A DNA stretch of 33,581 nt from a virus (IMGVR_UViG_3300046467_000767:1-33581), one strand, 5' to 3'. Shown: positions 18,701 through 25,185, counted from the stretch's first letter. The notes: a model not told the origin generated them from the sequence alone. Program-made: numbers and translations.

Positions 18701-20317
18701 AAAGCTAACAGAGGCATTCATAAATATCTCACAACGCAAGAGACTGACACTGAGTGGTCTGCAATTGCTAGAGAGTTTACTGAGGCTGGGGGAAAGATTG
18801 AATTCTACGGCTTTAAAGATGTTGCCCATGTTGAGAAGACGATAGACGATTATGTAAAGCTGGGGGATGAAACCTCTGTAAAGAACTTTTGGAAAAAGCA
18901 CATTGTAAGAAGAGCGAAAGAAACTCCTTACGTTGGCTTGAATCCAATAAGCGATCTTAACTCTTCTGTTGAAAACACGATGCGTCTTTCAACTTATAAA
19001 ACAATGAAGGAAGAATTTATAAAGAACGGGATGACAGAATCTGAAGCCGTCCGTGAAGCGGCTGATGTAGCAAGAAACCTAACTGTCAACTTCACCATGA
19101 AGGGTGAGAAAACCCCCCTGTTTAACTCTTGGTTCCTCTTCTTTAACGCTGGAACCGCTGGCTCTTCTCGTGCCTTGCAGTCTTTTAATAAATCTAGGAA
19201 TGTGAGAAAGGTGGCGAAGTATGCTTTTCTTTCTTACATCCCTGTAGCTATAGCGAATTATCTTCTTGCTGGAGATGATGATGAGGGGAGAAACCGTTAC
19301 GCTCAGATCCCAATGAATCAACGGCATCGCCAGATTCACATCTATGTGCCGGGGGCAGATGGGTTTGCAAAAGTTCCTCTAGCCTACGGGTTCAATATGC
19401 CATTTGTTTTAGCAGACACATTGGTTGCAATGGGTATGGGTCAAATTAATCCAGCAGAAGCTGCGGTTCATATTTTAGGATCATTCGTAGAGTCCTTTGC
19501 CCCACTAAGCCCAGCCAACAGTGATCGATTCTTAGTTCAGTTAGCTAAGACCGTTTCTCCTACGATAGGAGATCCTATTGTTGATATCGTTTCAAATGAG
19601 AATTGGGTTGGTAATCCAATATTCAGAGAGCCTTTCCCCGGCGCTGTTGCTTCTCCCCCGGCCTATAGGTCTTGGGCAAGTACAACCGCGCCATCAAAAT
19701 GGGTTGCTGAAACTGTAAATAATTTCACAGGTGGGTCTAAATATGAGAAAGGGTTTATCAGCGTAGACCCAACTATTATTGATTACATGGCTGGATTTGT
19801 CACAGGATCTTTGGGGAAATTCCTCAAGAGGTCGGGTGATTACGGGATTGATATAGTTTCAAAAGGAAGAATCATTCCTCGTGACCACGTTACTGATGAG
19901 GTTAGCTTTAACAGAATTCCTTTGCTAAGACGGTTTATACTAGATGAATCCATAACGGGGAAGTGGGATGTGCGCGACAAGTACAACGCATATTCTTCAG
20001 AGATCCTTAGCGCGAGAGCATACAATCAAGGCATCATAGATGACTTTGGAGTTAACAGTGCCGAGTATCGATCCTTCAAAGAAAGTGACCACTACAGGCT
20101 ATCTAAGCTAGACAACTTCAGAAAATCTATCTCTGGAAAGATAACCAACCTTTACAAAGACAGAGCGAAGATAAAGAAAAATAGACTTCTTCGTAATGAC
20201 ATCAAAGAGGAAAGGATTAAAAAGATAGAGTTACGCATTAGAGATTTGAGAACCAAAATGGTTAAGATGCTTGAGGATAAGCTTGACAGGGGAATTCGAT
20301 TTAGAAAGGCGGCATGA
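9710..20317 (+). CDS. Giant polyvalent virion protein (3,535 aa) with zincin-like and LPD38-like domains
   Basis: One uninterrupted frame, with its ATG directly after the preceding TAA. Residues 143-205 and about 292-310 are Ala/Gly-rich hydrophobic segments. Residues 450-1150 and 1560-1650 are charged coiled coils. Around 1700-2230 several small beta domains follow one another. HEVGAH at 2354-2359, with Glu2412-Glu2413 about 55 residues later, fits a zincin-type metallopeptidase site (HExxxH, so the spacing differs from classical HExxH). Residues about 3123-3160 (NLTVNFTMKGEKTPLFNSWFLFFNAG) match my memory of large polyvalent protein-associated domain 38, followed by a hydrophobic segment at 3168-3188 and a charged C-terminal coiled coil. 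PLYHTS occurs twice (1152 and 2490). Polyvalent proteins are thought to enter the host with the DNA and carry several effector domains; which are active here cannot be seen. Codon usage turns C-ending in roughly 17140-17720. Confidence 0.7.
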   Translation: MPNPYRLMGSSYINPPKPIGASYGSVAPPPLPGLGSPEVPRYEPSFGDAASRSVKMGLRQSGNLVYEFGAGLGYSMLEGIGAKDLADRWTWSQKQRQLKTGIRESLEEELISQSLPTKLNQIDSVGGAFKYGMYQLVKEVPTMATQFALAAAAGLVTKNPMAPMSVWASTSYILGAGEVYASALAETGERHVSAAMAAGIPIALLDTLPVSKVLRGMGKGGDWGNWVGRNIQGKWKRRAIGAMETSVAEGTTEAFQSVIEQMAVDYVAQRGINFENFKEALTTEEFRESAAAGATIGLVLGPFAAGSSRSRSRLPDLPPPPKVEDETTVEARDALAGSGTALDDGPAIGPRTEVVIKDHPTIPDGTYVGGAILRDEVAPTEEAAAPPILEDLPVVAAPVVEPLNIEWKGGIYSSQDSVGTEDEWSLQPTIDSGIMIHRNGVLVTNHKGNIEEAKGVVAQIIEEERAASPVEAAPVEEPVPSGPVIDYIEVDGGRIEIKSDGVLLEGISKIDTFAAPKHSSAVNEFLKRLSLYSEDYEGMGQTMNSLAAAALSSPGKGTGARQQYVPESTETGPVSRPSPSESRQVSPEALEADRQFWAAYAKIRELENEFWGGSLSREMGRDDYSPQAAEAKRSKTLKGQAKLKDQERQPKFDREIDKLSRDLDISEIELAMTALNAARIQEEAGGSGVSPDNRTIEELETFLSKLPDYIRSKETQRVRQLLEGEWTQLGDKTTGTRRSTKVGKLAQVGAKKALEAAKIRAGQETKGTARKVKRKLVKREKKAESDEDRRLAVGWMLAPLNLGNIKRPKGVGETTKLKRDLLNSLEKIGISGEAFRDVLGVPKTVSLNKLIDAMQSYVGVETLASLEKSRSEAAAIEEDTSEDQKAAIAEDVERSQVKAIDENVIREVQAAVDADRAALEKEEKKSVLVRDIMEKGNGSWKSIEKGEISEKDVRDLASAVGVEGETIEEVVEGLHAVDDRHPITEFEIQQALDPNIFKAVGKSARVKLKERQAQLKKRVTLIKGRKYVVEREVDYREVEVTVPYTRRGKAGETRDVEDVAEVFVVDAGTQEERTVSGKELVEAASPSDRWLLSRMFGMRPKEGQQLDGDAERFIFPEWLVSALQGSTEVDAQAQAIDIFSSYVSSIVDQTLPLYHTSLDGPHSDQQIKAIVKEIINSQNAITREANKDLQKRFSKPKLFPMIRKGDSQPLPYANDKTSDEVIEQIEKSVNDSLAEPKEVTEAKDKVQKRLARKAKVKKPTDKSSKQDKDAWNKLRPKFASPSGLYVMLESTYQVKDDAGEVIAKAKELYVAYDQSDEQIAAQDFNQTLRESIFDAIDALAAKYGVIPGSTVNTWEKVPKGEIVEIFKRFKLPLDAWGLVYNEGQKDFINFSELASGTLEVIEGREVLDLYYVGRAEAEKDLGFMPDLENVFVGDFVAFIPKTLRPFMSQKRKDGTRVVKEGKQAEFNKAFNAVGPDKKNAAGEAIPGDPLITDKEKKKFASYWRKRSEVITVTTQLSPVVGKEETVKLTGRVTNYTPAILSEDLEPNNLTLMSEAEKNEVKEVQKKLKRQSKQYNLKAKQKQAQEEVDRLADSLEKLGGYEGMTVEQVAEIREFGGFDFSRYEKLLMQVKELAEGGGRRAVKEVEKAAKIVEDVKVRKAQVELWQAAQDLNLINLEVTRGQQKEYSLRVGRFIVTPNKVLRVVSDESLEFATIDERVRDVTGDRPSDITWVERETKRRRVYKLNPNELSFDLTVIDTLAPKREKISSADLIKMLRDNATQDRESVPSFLARASDVGKAPVLSVNSKVILLNKGFGKKVNKVLDYIYNERKDLYHVRDTSLYANNIRSLIPSAIIPANRFLNISDLSKSEIKDLWFEGDLVFRREDGKLQSVPIPESESSSEGRTFTVTSIDATEKGVMVRLEGKPQPYPVEEVQVIRSAIQVPVVDPDRSKRNKEAYEAEVIAKAIARPLPKDTFYKEEQTRKRRPGGTVNLNYKTLSAIKTEGSPAPTYVKLRGEVHSRRKNFRGAVIHEVAKDENGKPMVRVVSAGYNPSSPKNRDNAYVVLKMNAVGVWLGDPITGRLRVIANYSRINEKSVNSKTVLQDVAKEDPASFGFVEKNLGYKEYNNRDAKGRYRSAPNRRWVNGEGTVIEEYRHNQSDMFGAGWYYYTVTWSAGSQNFTSIAEAFDHGQNLFPKRADVDVQGHNDNEAAEGDEVFEELGVTPLDKENEEVSEEDKTLADAAAIDAGEIVAEVSATGEPMNSLIQESQYDEEGISRVVSERKERKGSTVEAVFNKLRDAFGPGIFNIISIVETQADLPVGLNTDEGYIRGVAYNNQVWLVADNVPDHKIIPVAMHEVGAHGIRAIIGTVAYQKLLTEVGRLTETDASVREAYTMAQESLAKTHPDASEALILEETMAYYVENNTPSETSMWRKIIDAVLAGLHRLKLTYSKDLSGWQIMVLVRSSMNTHSRALSSPGSESSVYVANYLNMPLYHTSEDWHYHSSDDAALRASGIEGGVDFIKNALPEAKGFGKILRIRWGSNEELKGGEQLSFPAWMARRRATEKQSRFVIEPGEDIQRALVDYFAIMEKYEKLIVSRGGMVTESVYRSHGEYKNVVNERRIQFRREYIEPFQDFARNNNLKTGDVSAYLYAIHAKSVNNWKDPKGKKKIPPAGIWNTKEQAAKEGGVRASADGILEELESRLGKSGIEKLEKVAPLVYRMNDFKLQVRLEGGLMSQNEINEWMGLEYVSKTGKRVPANEARKEFARTYVPIKGDNLNEADSFITGIFEDPRGVSGMGIRGRESEKLMGRHSAAENVWAWSMFDAMDAIDRAEKNKVDQALARFVYENQEMLKNHMMVIKDSDMGGKGEKIDLETGKLYLAGEGLVGLHSPQLRDPEHVVSFKQGGQQWHILVRDKRIGRAFNRTKVYETGKFLNTMAQINRYFAMIHTSLSPEFILTNFSRDYQTALFNVVHEIETRKGLSKTSAKQVARKITKDAWKANRGIHKYLTTQETDTEWSAIAREFTEAGGKIEFYGFKDVAHVEKTIDDYVKLGDETSVKNFWKKHIVRRAKETPYVGLNPISDLNSSVENTMRLSTYKTMKEEFIKNGMTESEAVREAADVARNLTVNFTMKGEKTPLFNSWFLFFNAGTAGSSRALQSFNKSRNVRKVAKYAFLSYIPVAIANYLLAGDDDEGRNRYAQIPMNQRHRQIHIYVPGADGFAKVPLAYGFNMPFVLADTLVAMGMGQINPAEAAVHILGSFVESFAPLSPANSDRFLVQLAKTVSPTIGDPIVDIVSNENWVGNPIFREPFPGAVASPPAYRSWASTTAPSKWVAETVNNFTGGSKYEKGFISVDPTIIDYMAGFVTGSLGKFLKRSGDYGIDIVSKGRIIPRDHVTDEVSFNRIPLLRRFILDESITGKWDVRDKYNAYSSEILSARAYNQGIIDDFGVNSAEYRSFKESDHYRLSKLDNFRKSISGKITNLYKDRAKIKKNRLLRNDIKEERIKKIELRIRDLRTKMVKMLEDKLDRGIRFRKAA

Positions 20318-20550
20318 AAAAGAATAAATTGCCACTAGTTGTTGTTGAGTGGAGAGATATTATAGGCACCAGCGGATGGGAAAAGCCTTCTGAGATAAAC
20401 CCTCCTACGTTTTGGACTGTTGGTTACATAGTTAAAGAGGATGATGAAACGGTCAAGGTTGCCCATACTGTAGACGAGAAAGGGAATTGGTCTGGAGTGA
20501 CAGCCTTTCCTTCTGGGTGTATAAAGACAATTAAAAAGTTAGAAATCTAA
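20314..20550 (+). CDS. Small phage protein of unknown function, end of virion block
   Basis: A 78-aa protein whose ATG overlaps the stop of the giant gene (ATGA). It has a compact beta-rich look: VVVEWRDI, FWTVGYIVKEDDETVKVAHTVDEKG, then a Gly-Cys-Ile-Lys end (SGCIKTIKKLEI). Small proteins with this WRD...TVGY...DDE...GCI pattern are common in phage genomes and I know no function for them. Its last four codons fall within a palindromic sequence (20534-20555), and only two bases separate it from the convergent metallophosphoesterase gene. Confidence 0.65.
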   Translation: MKKNKLPLVVVEWRDIIGTSGWEKPSEINPPTFWTVGYIVKEDDETVKVAHTVDEKGNWSGVTAFPSGCIKTIKKLEI

Positions 20551-20555
20551 CATTA
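20534..20555. promoter_or_regulatory. Palindromic site, copy 1 (convergent junction)
   Basis: Arms AAAAGTTAGA and TCTAACATTA flank a central AA; 8 of 10 arm positions are complementary. It covers the stop codon of the plus-strand gene and the stop codon of the minus-strand gene. The 18 bases GTTAGAAATCTAACATTA (20538-20555) recur exactly at 30644-30661. There is no U-tract on either strand, so it is not a standard hairpin terminator; protein binding is the better guess. Confidence 0.5.
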
Positions 20556-21335
20556 AGTATAGTCCCTCATTATCTTTCGTTGGGTTATTGCTCTGACCGA
20601 ATCGTAATATCCCTCCCCATCCAAGTCCTCTAGCATGATAACCCCTCTCCACCACTGATGCTCCGTATCGGCGCACCACGACTCTGAATACTGGGGGTGG
20701 GAGTAGCACCCTGCTGATAGGCCAAAAATCTTCTGACCGTCCGGTCTGGTGTGCTCAGCGTGGTTGTAGATATGGGAGTGTCCCTGAACAGCGGAACAAT
20801 GGAGTTTAGTGATCAGGGTGTGTCCTAAGTGGACTGAGGAGATTGGTCTTCCAGCTACCCCGCTGGTAAAGTAATGGGAGAAGGCTATCCCCTCTATGGT
20901 GATAGACCTTTTGAATGGGACAACCTCCCAGCCAAACTCTTTAAACCCCAGATCATTAATTCCTATAGTGCCTTCTAGTTCAGCCTGAGAGTTGACTGCT
21001 CTTGTGATGCGATCCTCATGGTTGCCAAGGCACATTACAAATCTAGGCTTGTATAGCTTCTTATTGCCTTTTCTTTTTCGGGCGTTGGAGCGATTAAATT
21101 CGTAGAAGAATTCCCTCTGCGCTTCTGCGGACGCTTCAACGTCCTTTTTATATCTCCTACCCTCAAAGCCCTTCGTCCCTCTATCGTAAGAGGACAGAGA
21201 CGGCAGGTCAGCCCAGTCCCCCAGACACACCACGCAGTCTGGTTGTTCAGCCAGAAGCAGCCGACCTAAGGCTCTGAACCTTTCATTGTTGTAATCAGGG
21301 TGTGCGTGTGGATCAGGGATTATCATTAGATTCAT
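20553..21335 (-). CDS. Metallophosphoesterase (calcineurin-like)
   Basis: A 260-aa protein with the full metallophosphoesterase motif series in order: DPHAH near the N-terminus (variant of DxHxH), GDWAD (GDxxD), GNHEDR (GNHE), a later SHYF histidine and GHSH (GHxH). These bind a two-metal centre that hydrolyses phosphate mono- or diesters. The substrate is unknown; phage members may process nucleic acids or nucleotides. It is last in the minus-strand operon and its start lies within the end of the zinc-ribbon ORF (overlap about 23 nt). A lysine-rich insertion (SNARKRKGNKKLYK) precedes the GNHE motif. Confidence 0.88.
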   Translation of the reverse strand: MNLMIIPDPHAHPDYNNERFRALGRLLLAEQPDCVVCLGDWADLPSLSSYDRGTKGFEGRRYKKDVEASAEAQREFFYEFNRSNARKRKGNKKLYKPRFVMCLGNHEDRITRAVNSQAELEGTIGINDLGFKEFGWEVVPFKRSITIEGIAFSHYFTSGVAGRPISSVHLGHTLITKLHCSAVQGHSHIYNHAEHTRPDGQKIFGLSAGCYSHPQYSESWCADTEHQWWRGVIMLEDLDGEGYYDSVRAITQRKIMRDYT

Positions 21336-21429
21336 TAGGCATCTCCTCTATGTTTGAAGAACCACATACCTCGCAATCATCTGGGTCGTTAACATATTCC
21401 ATCCCGCATTCAGAGCATACGAATATCAT
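21313..21429 (-). CDS. 38-aa zinc-ribbon / rubredoxin-like mini-protein
   Basis: A short frame starting ATG at 21429, directly after the TAA of the upstream gene, and stopping TGA at 21315-21313 inside the metallophosphoesterase start. It encodes CSECG, a 10-residue acidic spacer, then CEVCG, so Cys-x2-Cys ... Cys-x2-Cys with 10 residues between the pairs, as in a rubredoxin or zinc knuckle. The rest is acidic. It follows a ribonucleotide reductase and a nuclease-like gene in the same operon. It may be a structural zinc adaptor or a small electron carrier; the sequence cannot separate these. Confidence 0.6.
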   Translation of the reverse strand: MIFVCSECGMEYVNDPDDCEVCGSSNIEEMPNESNDNP

Positions 21430-21843
21430 TTACTCGCCCAAACTCATGGTCTGTTCAAACATATCGCTTAACCTGTAATGAACCATTGGCTCTTGATCAG
21501 CGCTATCGTTTCTATCTGATCTTCCGCCCCACTCAATATAGTAAGGGGTTTCAGTGAAGCGTAGCGTGTAAACTTTCCCCTCAATCTCTACAAGGGCGTA
21601 TGCTTTTATACCAAGCGACTCGTAATGTTGCGCCTTTAAAAGCTTTAATAGAGAAACAAACCATGTGGAGTATTTCTTTTTTCTACGTTTTACCTCCCAC
21701 ACTTCTGGGAGTTTTGGGCCGTGCTGAACCATAAAATCAAACCCATAAGATTTAGGAAGCTTACAGGGTTGATTAGATACATAATTTTTTATAAGTTCTT
21801 TCTCTATGATCCTGTCTTCTTTTGATTCGTATTGAACCCTCAT
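21430..21843 (-). CDS. Putative PD-(D/E)XK-type nuclease
   Basis: I chose ATG 21843, which overlaps the reductase stop as ATGA, giving 137 aa; a start 24 nt earlier is possible. GFDFMVQHGP (Asp36) followed by EVWEVKRRKKK (Glu50-Val-Lys52) fits the D...ExK core of PD-(D/E)XK nucleases, preceded by a helix rich in Glu and Lys. The downstream half is beta-rich (AYALVEIEGKVYTLRF). Small stand-alone members of this fold process phage DNA; the specific role is unknown. It is followed without a gap by the 38-aa zinc ribbon. The catalytic assignment is by eye only. Confidence 0.5.
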   Translation of the reverse strand: MRVQYESKEDRIIEKELIKNYVSNQPCKLPKSYGFDFMVQHGPKLPEVWEVKRRKKKYSTWFVSLLKLLKAQHYESLGIKAYALVEIEGKVYTLRFTETPYYIEWGGRSDRNDSADQEPMVHYRLSDMFEQTMSLGE

Positions 21844-23684
21844 ATCTCGCAAGCCCCTGCGGTGCAAGCCAGTTCTTGGCTGCCTATTGTGTTGTCATCC
21901 TCTTCGGCAACATTATCCCAATCAATTATAAAATTTGTTTTCTTTTTCATTTCAGAATATTCTTCTGAACTAATCTCCTCGTATGGAGCGGCCTCATATA
22001 TATGTGCATCGTCTGCTTTAGGCAGAAAGCTAACGCCGCTGAGGATGTCAAAGTTCTCCCAACACCATGCACCCACAGCCAGCCACTCATCCTCTGCAAC
22101 GTAGATGGTGACGCTTGGTTTGTGTTCACACCAATGAAGAGAGAACTTCTTCCATATCTCAAGATGCTCTATCGCACTAACCTTATCTTTGGTTATAGAC
22201 TTTGCTGGTGACTTCATCGGGAACTCAAACACCAGAGCATCTTTATTGTAGGGGTCAGGAAGAAAGGGCTGGCCTGAGTCAATCAAAGCGGTGTTGAGAG
22301 GGTCTTTTATGTCTTGCCTAACTCTCCTGACGTAATGCTTTGAGTAAGAAGGGTGTAGACCAGAGCCAGCAACCCCTACCAACTGACTAACCGTTCCCGA
22401 AGGCTTGATGCAAGTCACAGCTACCGATTGTTCTATCTTTAATTTTTTAGCCCAAAGCTGATTAGTCTCTACAGCGTTCATCTTTAGGTCTTCCAGTTCA
22501 GCGGGAGTAGCGTTTAGTATAGCTGGGCAATCAAACACCCCGGTAAAGCTAACACCAAGCAGTCTCTCTTCTTCTGCGTTGCGTTTCCACACAGGGCGCA
22601 CATACCTGAAGTCTGTGAGCGTGGACTGGTAAGTTCCTAGTATGGTAGCCAAGCGAACCTTGCGTAGAACATTATCAATCGTATCTGTTGGCCTAAGCAC
22701 AACTTCTGATAAATTGCACAAACCGCAACTACGAAGTATCACCTCAGAACAGGGATTGCAGCCAAACTCATGGTCTGTGTCTCTCCTTTCGGGGGCAAGT
22801 TTCTTTGCGGCTTGACGATTAAAGATCCCTCGTTCCCCGCTCTTGGATTCATAAAGAGCAATCCACTCCCTCATAAAGATTCCAATGTCTGGCTTCTCTG
22901 TATAGCAGACGGAGTTATTCGATAGCGCTCTTTGCGGCTCGTCAACCCACCACTGCCCCATCTTAGCCCTCTGCATTCTCTCGTCTGTGAGGTTGCTCAG
23001 GCTTAACTCTGCTGCACGACGCACACCCCCTACTACTACCGCTTCCCCGTTAAAGCAGAGAAGATCATGGCACTCTATGCTGGTAAGTTTTCTTCCAGAT
23101 GCGTTTTGAAATATGCGTATGTACTGATTGAAAAGCCTCTTCAATGGGTCAGGGCCAGAGGCTCTACCACCAAAGGTTTTAAGCCTTGCTCCTGACGGCC
23201 TGATCCTAGAGTAATCTATTTGTGGAATGCTTCCTTGATACAGGAGGCTGATTAACTCTCTAAGAGCATTCGCCCAACCAATCTTACTGTCACGCACCAC
23301 AATGGTTGTGTCTGTAGCGTGGAATGAATCCGATACATCAGGCAGCTTGCTTATGAATTGTCTCTCTACGCTAAAGCCAACACCTGTCCCGCAAAGAAGG
23401 ACGTAGAGGTTTTCATCAAACGCTCTAACATGATCAATAGAAATGAACGAGCAATTATATCCAGCCATGTTATCTCTCGACAACGCTGGCCCTGCTGTCA
23501 TTAAAGCTCTCATGCTTGGCATGATTTCCATGTCCAAGATCGCTTGCCTTACCTCATCAGGCAGAGGCTTCTCCCAGAAGTCACAGTATCTCTGCACTGT
23601 CTCTTCCCAAGTCTCGCGTCTGCCTTCAGAATCTAGGTAACGAGCATACCTGCTCTTGTGAATAAACTTTTGATATTCGTTCAT
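21840..23684 (-). CDS. nrdJ: Class II (adenosylcobalamin-dependent) ribonucleoside-triphosphate reductase
   Basis: A 614-aa protein. It reduces ribonucleotides to deoxyribonucleotides for phage DNA synthesis using coenzyme B12, without oxygen or a second subunit. Key residues match Lactobacillus RTPR in spacing: Cys78 in GYNCSF; Asn310, Cys312 and Glu314 in NPCSE; Cys323 in LCNLSEV; and the C-terminal relay pair Cys607/Cys612 in CTAGACEI. GTGVGFSVER and RIRPSGARLK are also typical. At 614 aa it is shorter than the about 740 aa of the Lactobacillus enzyme, with about 40 residues fewer before the first active cysteine and 55 fewer between it and NPCSE. Start ATG 23684 overlaps the previous stop by 4 nt with GGGAGAAG ahead. 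The host must supply or import cobalamin. Confidence 0.9.
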   Translation of the reverse strand: MNEYQKFIHKSRYARYLDSEGRRETWEETVQRYCDFWEKPLPDEVRQAILDMEIMPSMRALMTAGPALSRDNMAGYNCSFISIDHVRAFDENLYVLLCGTGVGFSVERQFISKLPDVSDSFHATDTTIVVRDSKIGWANALRELISLLYQGSIPQIDYSRIRPSGARLKTFGGRASGPDPLKRLFNQYIRIFQNASGRKLTSIECHDLLCFNGEAVVVGGVRRAAELSLSNLTDERMQRAKMGQWWVDEPQRALSNNSVCYTEKPDIGIFMREWIALYESKSGERGIFNRQAAKKLAPERRDTDHEFGCNPCSEVILRSCGLCNLSEVVLRPTDTIDNVLRKVRLATILGTYQSTLTDFRYVRPVWKRNAEEERLLGVSFTGVFDCPAILNATPAELEDLKMNAVETNQLWAKKLKIEQSVAVTCIKPSGTVSQLVGVAGSGLHPSYSKHYVRRVRQDIKDPLNTALIDSGQPFLPDPYNKDALVFEFPMKSPAKSITKDKVSAIEHLEIWKKFSLHWCEHKPSVTIYVAEDEWLAVGAWCWENFDILSGVSFLPKADDAHIYEAAPYEEISSEEYSEMKKKTNFIIDWDNVAEEDDNTIGSQELACTAGACEI

Positions 23685-23902
23685 CTTCTCCCAAACCTCT
23701 CCCTTAAATTATTCTCATTCGCCCACACCGAAAACTCTTGAAGAGACAACTTGTACTTATCCTTGAACCAAGTCTCCCAATTGTAACTTTTCTCCGGTAC
23801 TGTTTCGTACCTCATCTTCCAAATATGTTTCGCCCCGTAATAGATGATTTTTAATTTCGTTTCATCTTTCTCCCACCAGTAAGGTGAAGGGGATGCAGTC
23901 AC
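23681..23902 (-). CDS. Small hypothetical protein
   Basis: A 73-aa protein, Trp/Tyr/Lys-rich (YWWEKDETKLKIIYYGAKHIWKMRYETV ... WFKDKYKLSLQEFSVWANENNLRERF). No motif recognised; the C-terminal half resembles a small helical DNA-binding-like bundle only in a general way. The proposed start is GTG at 23902, because no in-frame ATG exists until residue 30 and the frame is open back to the SSB stop. The ribosome site before this GTG is weak, so the start is uncertain. Its stop overlaps the reductase start by 4 nt. Confidence 0.5.
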   Translation of the reverse strand: MTASPSPYWWEKDETKLKIIYYGAKHIWKMRYETVPEKSYNWETWFKDKYKLSLQEFSVWANENNLRERFGRR

Positions 23903-23953
23903 TATGGGAGACAGGGAGTTAGAAGGAGAAAGTGTGACCGCACCCCCATCAAT

Positions 23954-24340
23954 TTAAAACGGTATATCGCCATCCTCTCTGGGAGGAGTTGCCGGGGAGA
24001 AGTTGCTTGCAGCCGCTGCTCCTTTCCCCTTTTGTCCTAACTGCATCTGGTTGGCAATAATATCTGTGCTGAATTTTTCTACGCCTTGTTTGTCGGTGTA
24101 CTTTCGATACTGAATCCTACCCTCGACATAAATCTCTTGTCCTTTGACAACGTACTCTTGGACAGTCTCTGCCGTTTTCCCAAAGAAGGTTACCCTGTGC
24201 CAATCAGTTGTCTCCTTGTCCCCGTACCCACTGCTTGTAGCTAGGCTCAAGTTGCAAATCTTCAACTTCCCATCTTGAACCTCCCTTGTTGTCGGGTCAG
24301 ATCCCGCTCGACCAACCAACATCACCTTGTTTACATTCAT
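23954..24340 (-). CDS. ssb: Single-stranded DNA-binding protein
   Basis: A 128-aa OB-fold SSB. MNVNKVMLVGRAGSDPTTRE, the central WHRVTFFGKTAETVQEYVVKGQEIYVEGRIQYRKYTD and a short Ala/Pro-rich tail ending DGDIPF are all hallmarks of bacterial-type SSB. The acidic DIPF tip is the docking site for partner enzymes. It protects single-stranded DNA in replication and annealing, and its place next to a Rad52-like annealing protein and an exonuclease fits a phage recombination set. It overlaps the exonuclease stop by 4 nt (ATGA). At 128 aa the linker is short compared with E. coli SSB (178 aa). Confidence 0.95.
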   Translation of the reverse strand: MNVNKVMLVGRAGSDPTTREVQDGKLKICNLSLATSSGYGDKETTDWHRVTFFGKTAETVQEYVVKGQEIYVEGRIQYRKYTDKQGVEKFSTDIIANQMQLGQKGKGAAAASNFSPATPPREDGDIPF

Positions 24341-25185
24341 GCTGTGTACCCCTTTTTAAAATTGTTTTGAATTGATGAAAGACCATCAGATTTTGGCCCC
24401 ATTTCTGGATACCATTTTGGGTCATATTTTTTTATCAGCTTCCAAAGTTCTAAAGCGTGTTTAAACATATCCCAATACCGCTCTGTGTCTTCATGTTCCC
24501 ATTCTAACACAGCGCCAGACTGAACGTCTATATACAGGTTGATAAGCCTTCGTCCTGAGTCACCAAGACCCGTGTCATAAGCCGCTAACTGAACTCCGTG
24601 GTCATCAAACACCATTTTCTTTACGTCTTTAACCTTGTTCATGTCCTTCGTTTTGAAGTCAATAACAAACTCATCAGAACATAGATCAACCTGCCCTCCA
24701 TAGCCGTGGCTGTGGGAAAACGATTTCTCTGACTCCCATTTTTGTTTTCCACAGAGTTGATCTAACTTGGCTACTACATTCCTTATCATTAAAGCGTGGT
24801 CACCAAGATCAATAACATCACTACCCAAGCTGTTAAAGTAGATCGACAATGATTGGTGCGCGTTGATCCCTCGATCAGTCAGTTCTTTCTGATAAAAGGA
24901 GAATGTTTCCCTAGCCTCCTTTGTGAGGGCATCAATCAATGCTGGGTCATCAGAGAATGTTGAGTTCTTCTCTGCCCATAGGGTAGCACTGTGATGCATG
25001 AACTTCATTAGATGATTTTCCTTCCACCTCGTAAGCATGGGCTTGCTCACCACATCAGACCACACCGTAGAGACAGAGGGAATCCATCCGTTTTTCCGAG
25101 CATCACGCAGGTTGGTTGAGCGCATACCACTCTTGCCTCTAACCTCGTGACGAGCGTTTCCTTCTTGGTCGTACCAGTGTCCCAT
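24337..25185 (-). CDS. PD-(D/E)XK exonuclease (RecB/Cas4-like)
   Basis: A 282-aa protein. GYGGQVDL (residues 161-168, Asp167), VIDFKTK (Asp176-Phe-Lys178) and QLAAY (Gln199-Tyr203, the QxxxY motif) give the order seen in RecB/AddB/Cas4-type nucleases. The N-terminal half holds the GWIPSVSTVW element typical of phage exonucleases of this group. There is no cysteine set for a Cas4-type iron-sulfur cluster. Together with the Rad52-like protein and SSB it forms a Red-like two-component recombination system: the nuclease resects an end and the annealing protein pairs the strand. Start ATG 25185 lies 4 nt after the previous stop. Confidence 0.8.
   Translation of the reverse strand: MGHWYDQEGNARHEVRGKSGMRSTNLRDARKNGWIPSVSTVWSDVVSKPMLTRWKENHLMKFMHHSATLWAEKNSTFSDDPALIDALTKEARETFSFYQKELTDRGINAHQSLSIYFNSLGSDVIDLGDHALMIRNVVAKLDQLCGKQKWESEKSFSHSHGYGGQVDLCSDEFVIDFKTKDMNKVKDVKKMVFDDHGVQLAAYDTGLGDSGRRLINLYIDVQSGAVLEWEHEDTERYWDMFKHALELWKLIKKYDPKWYPEMGPKSDGLSSIQNNFKKGYTA

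Noticed and set aside
18506-18901. 131-aa minus-strand frame opposite the giant gene.
   Set aside because: Antisense to well-patterned coding sequence, without a motif or promoter; shadow.
9710-20317. N4-type virion RNA polymerase, suggested by similar size (about 3,500 aa).
   Set aside because: I see no single-subunit polymerase motifs, while zincin-like and LPD38-like signals are present.
20534-20555. Bidirectional hairpin terminator at the convergent junction.
   Set aside because: The stem is AT-rich with two mismatches and there is no T-run on either side; the same motif occurs before an operon start.
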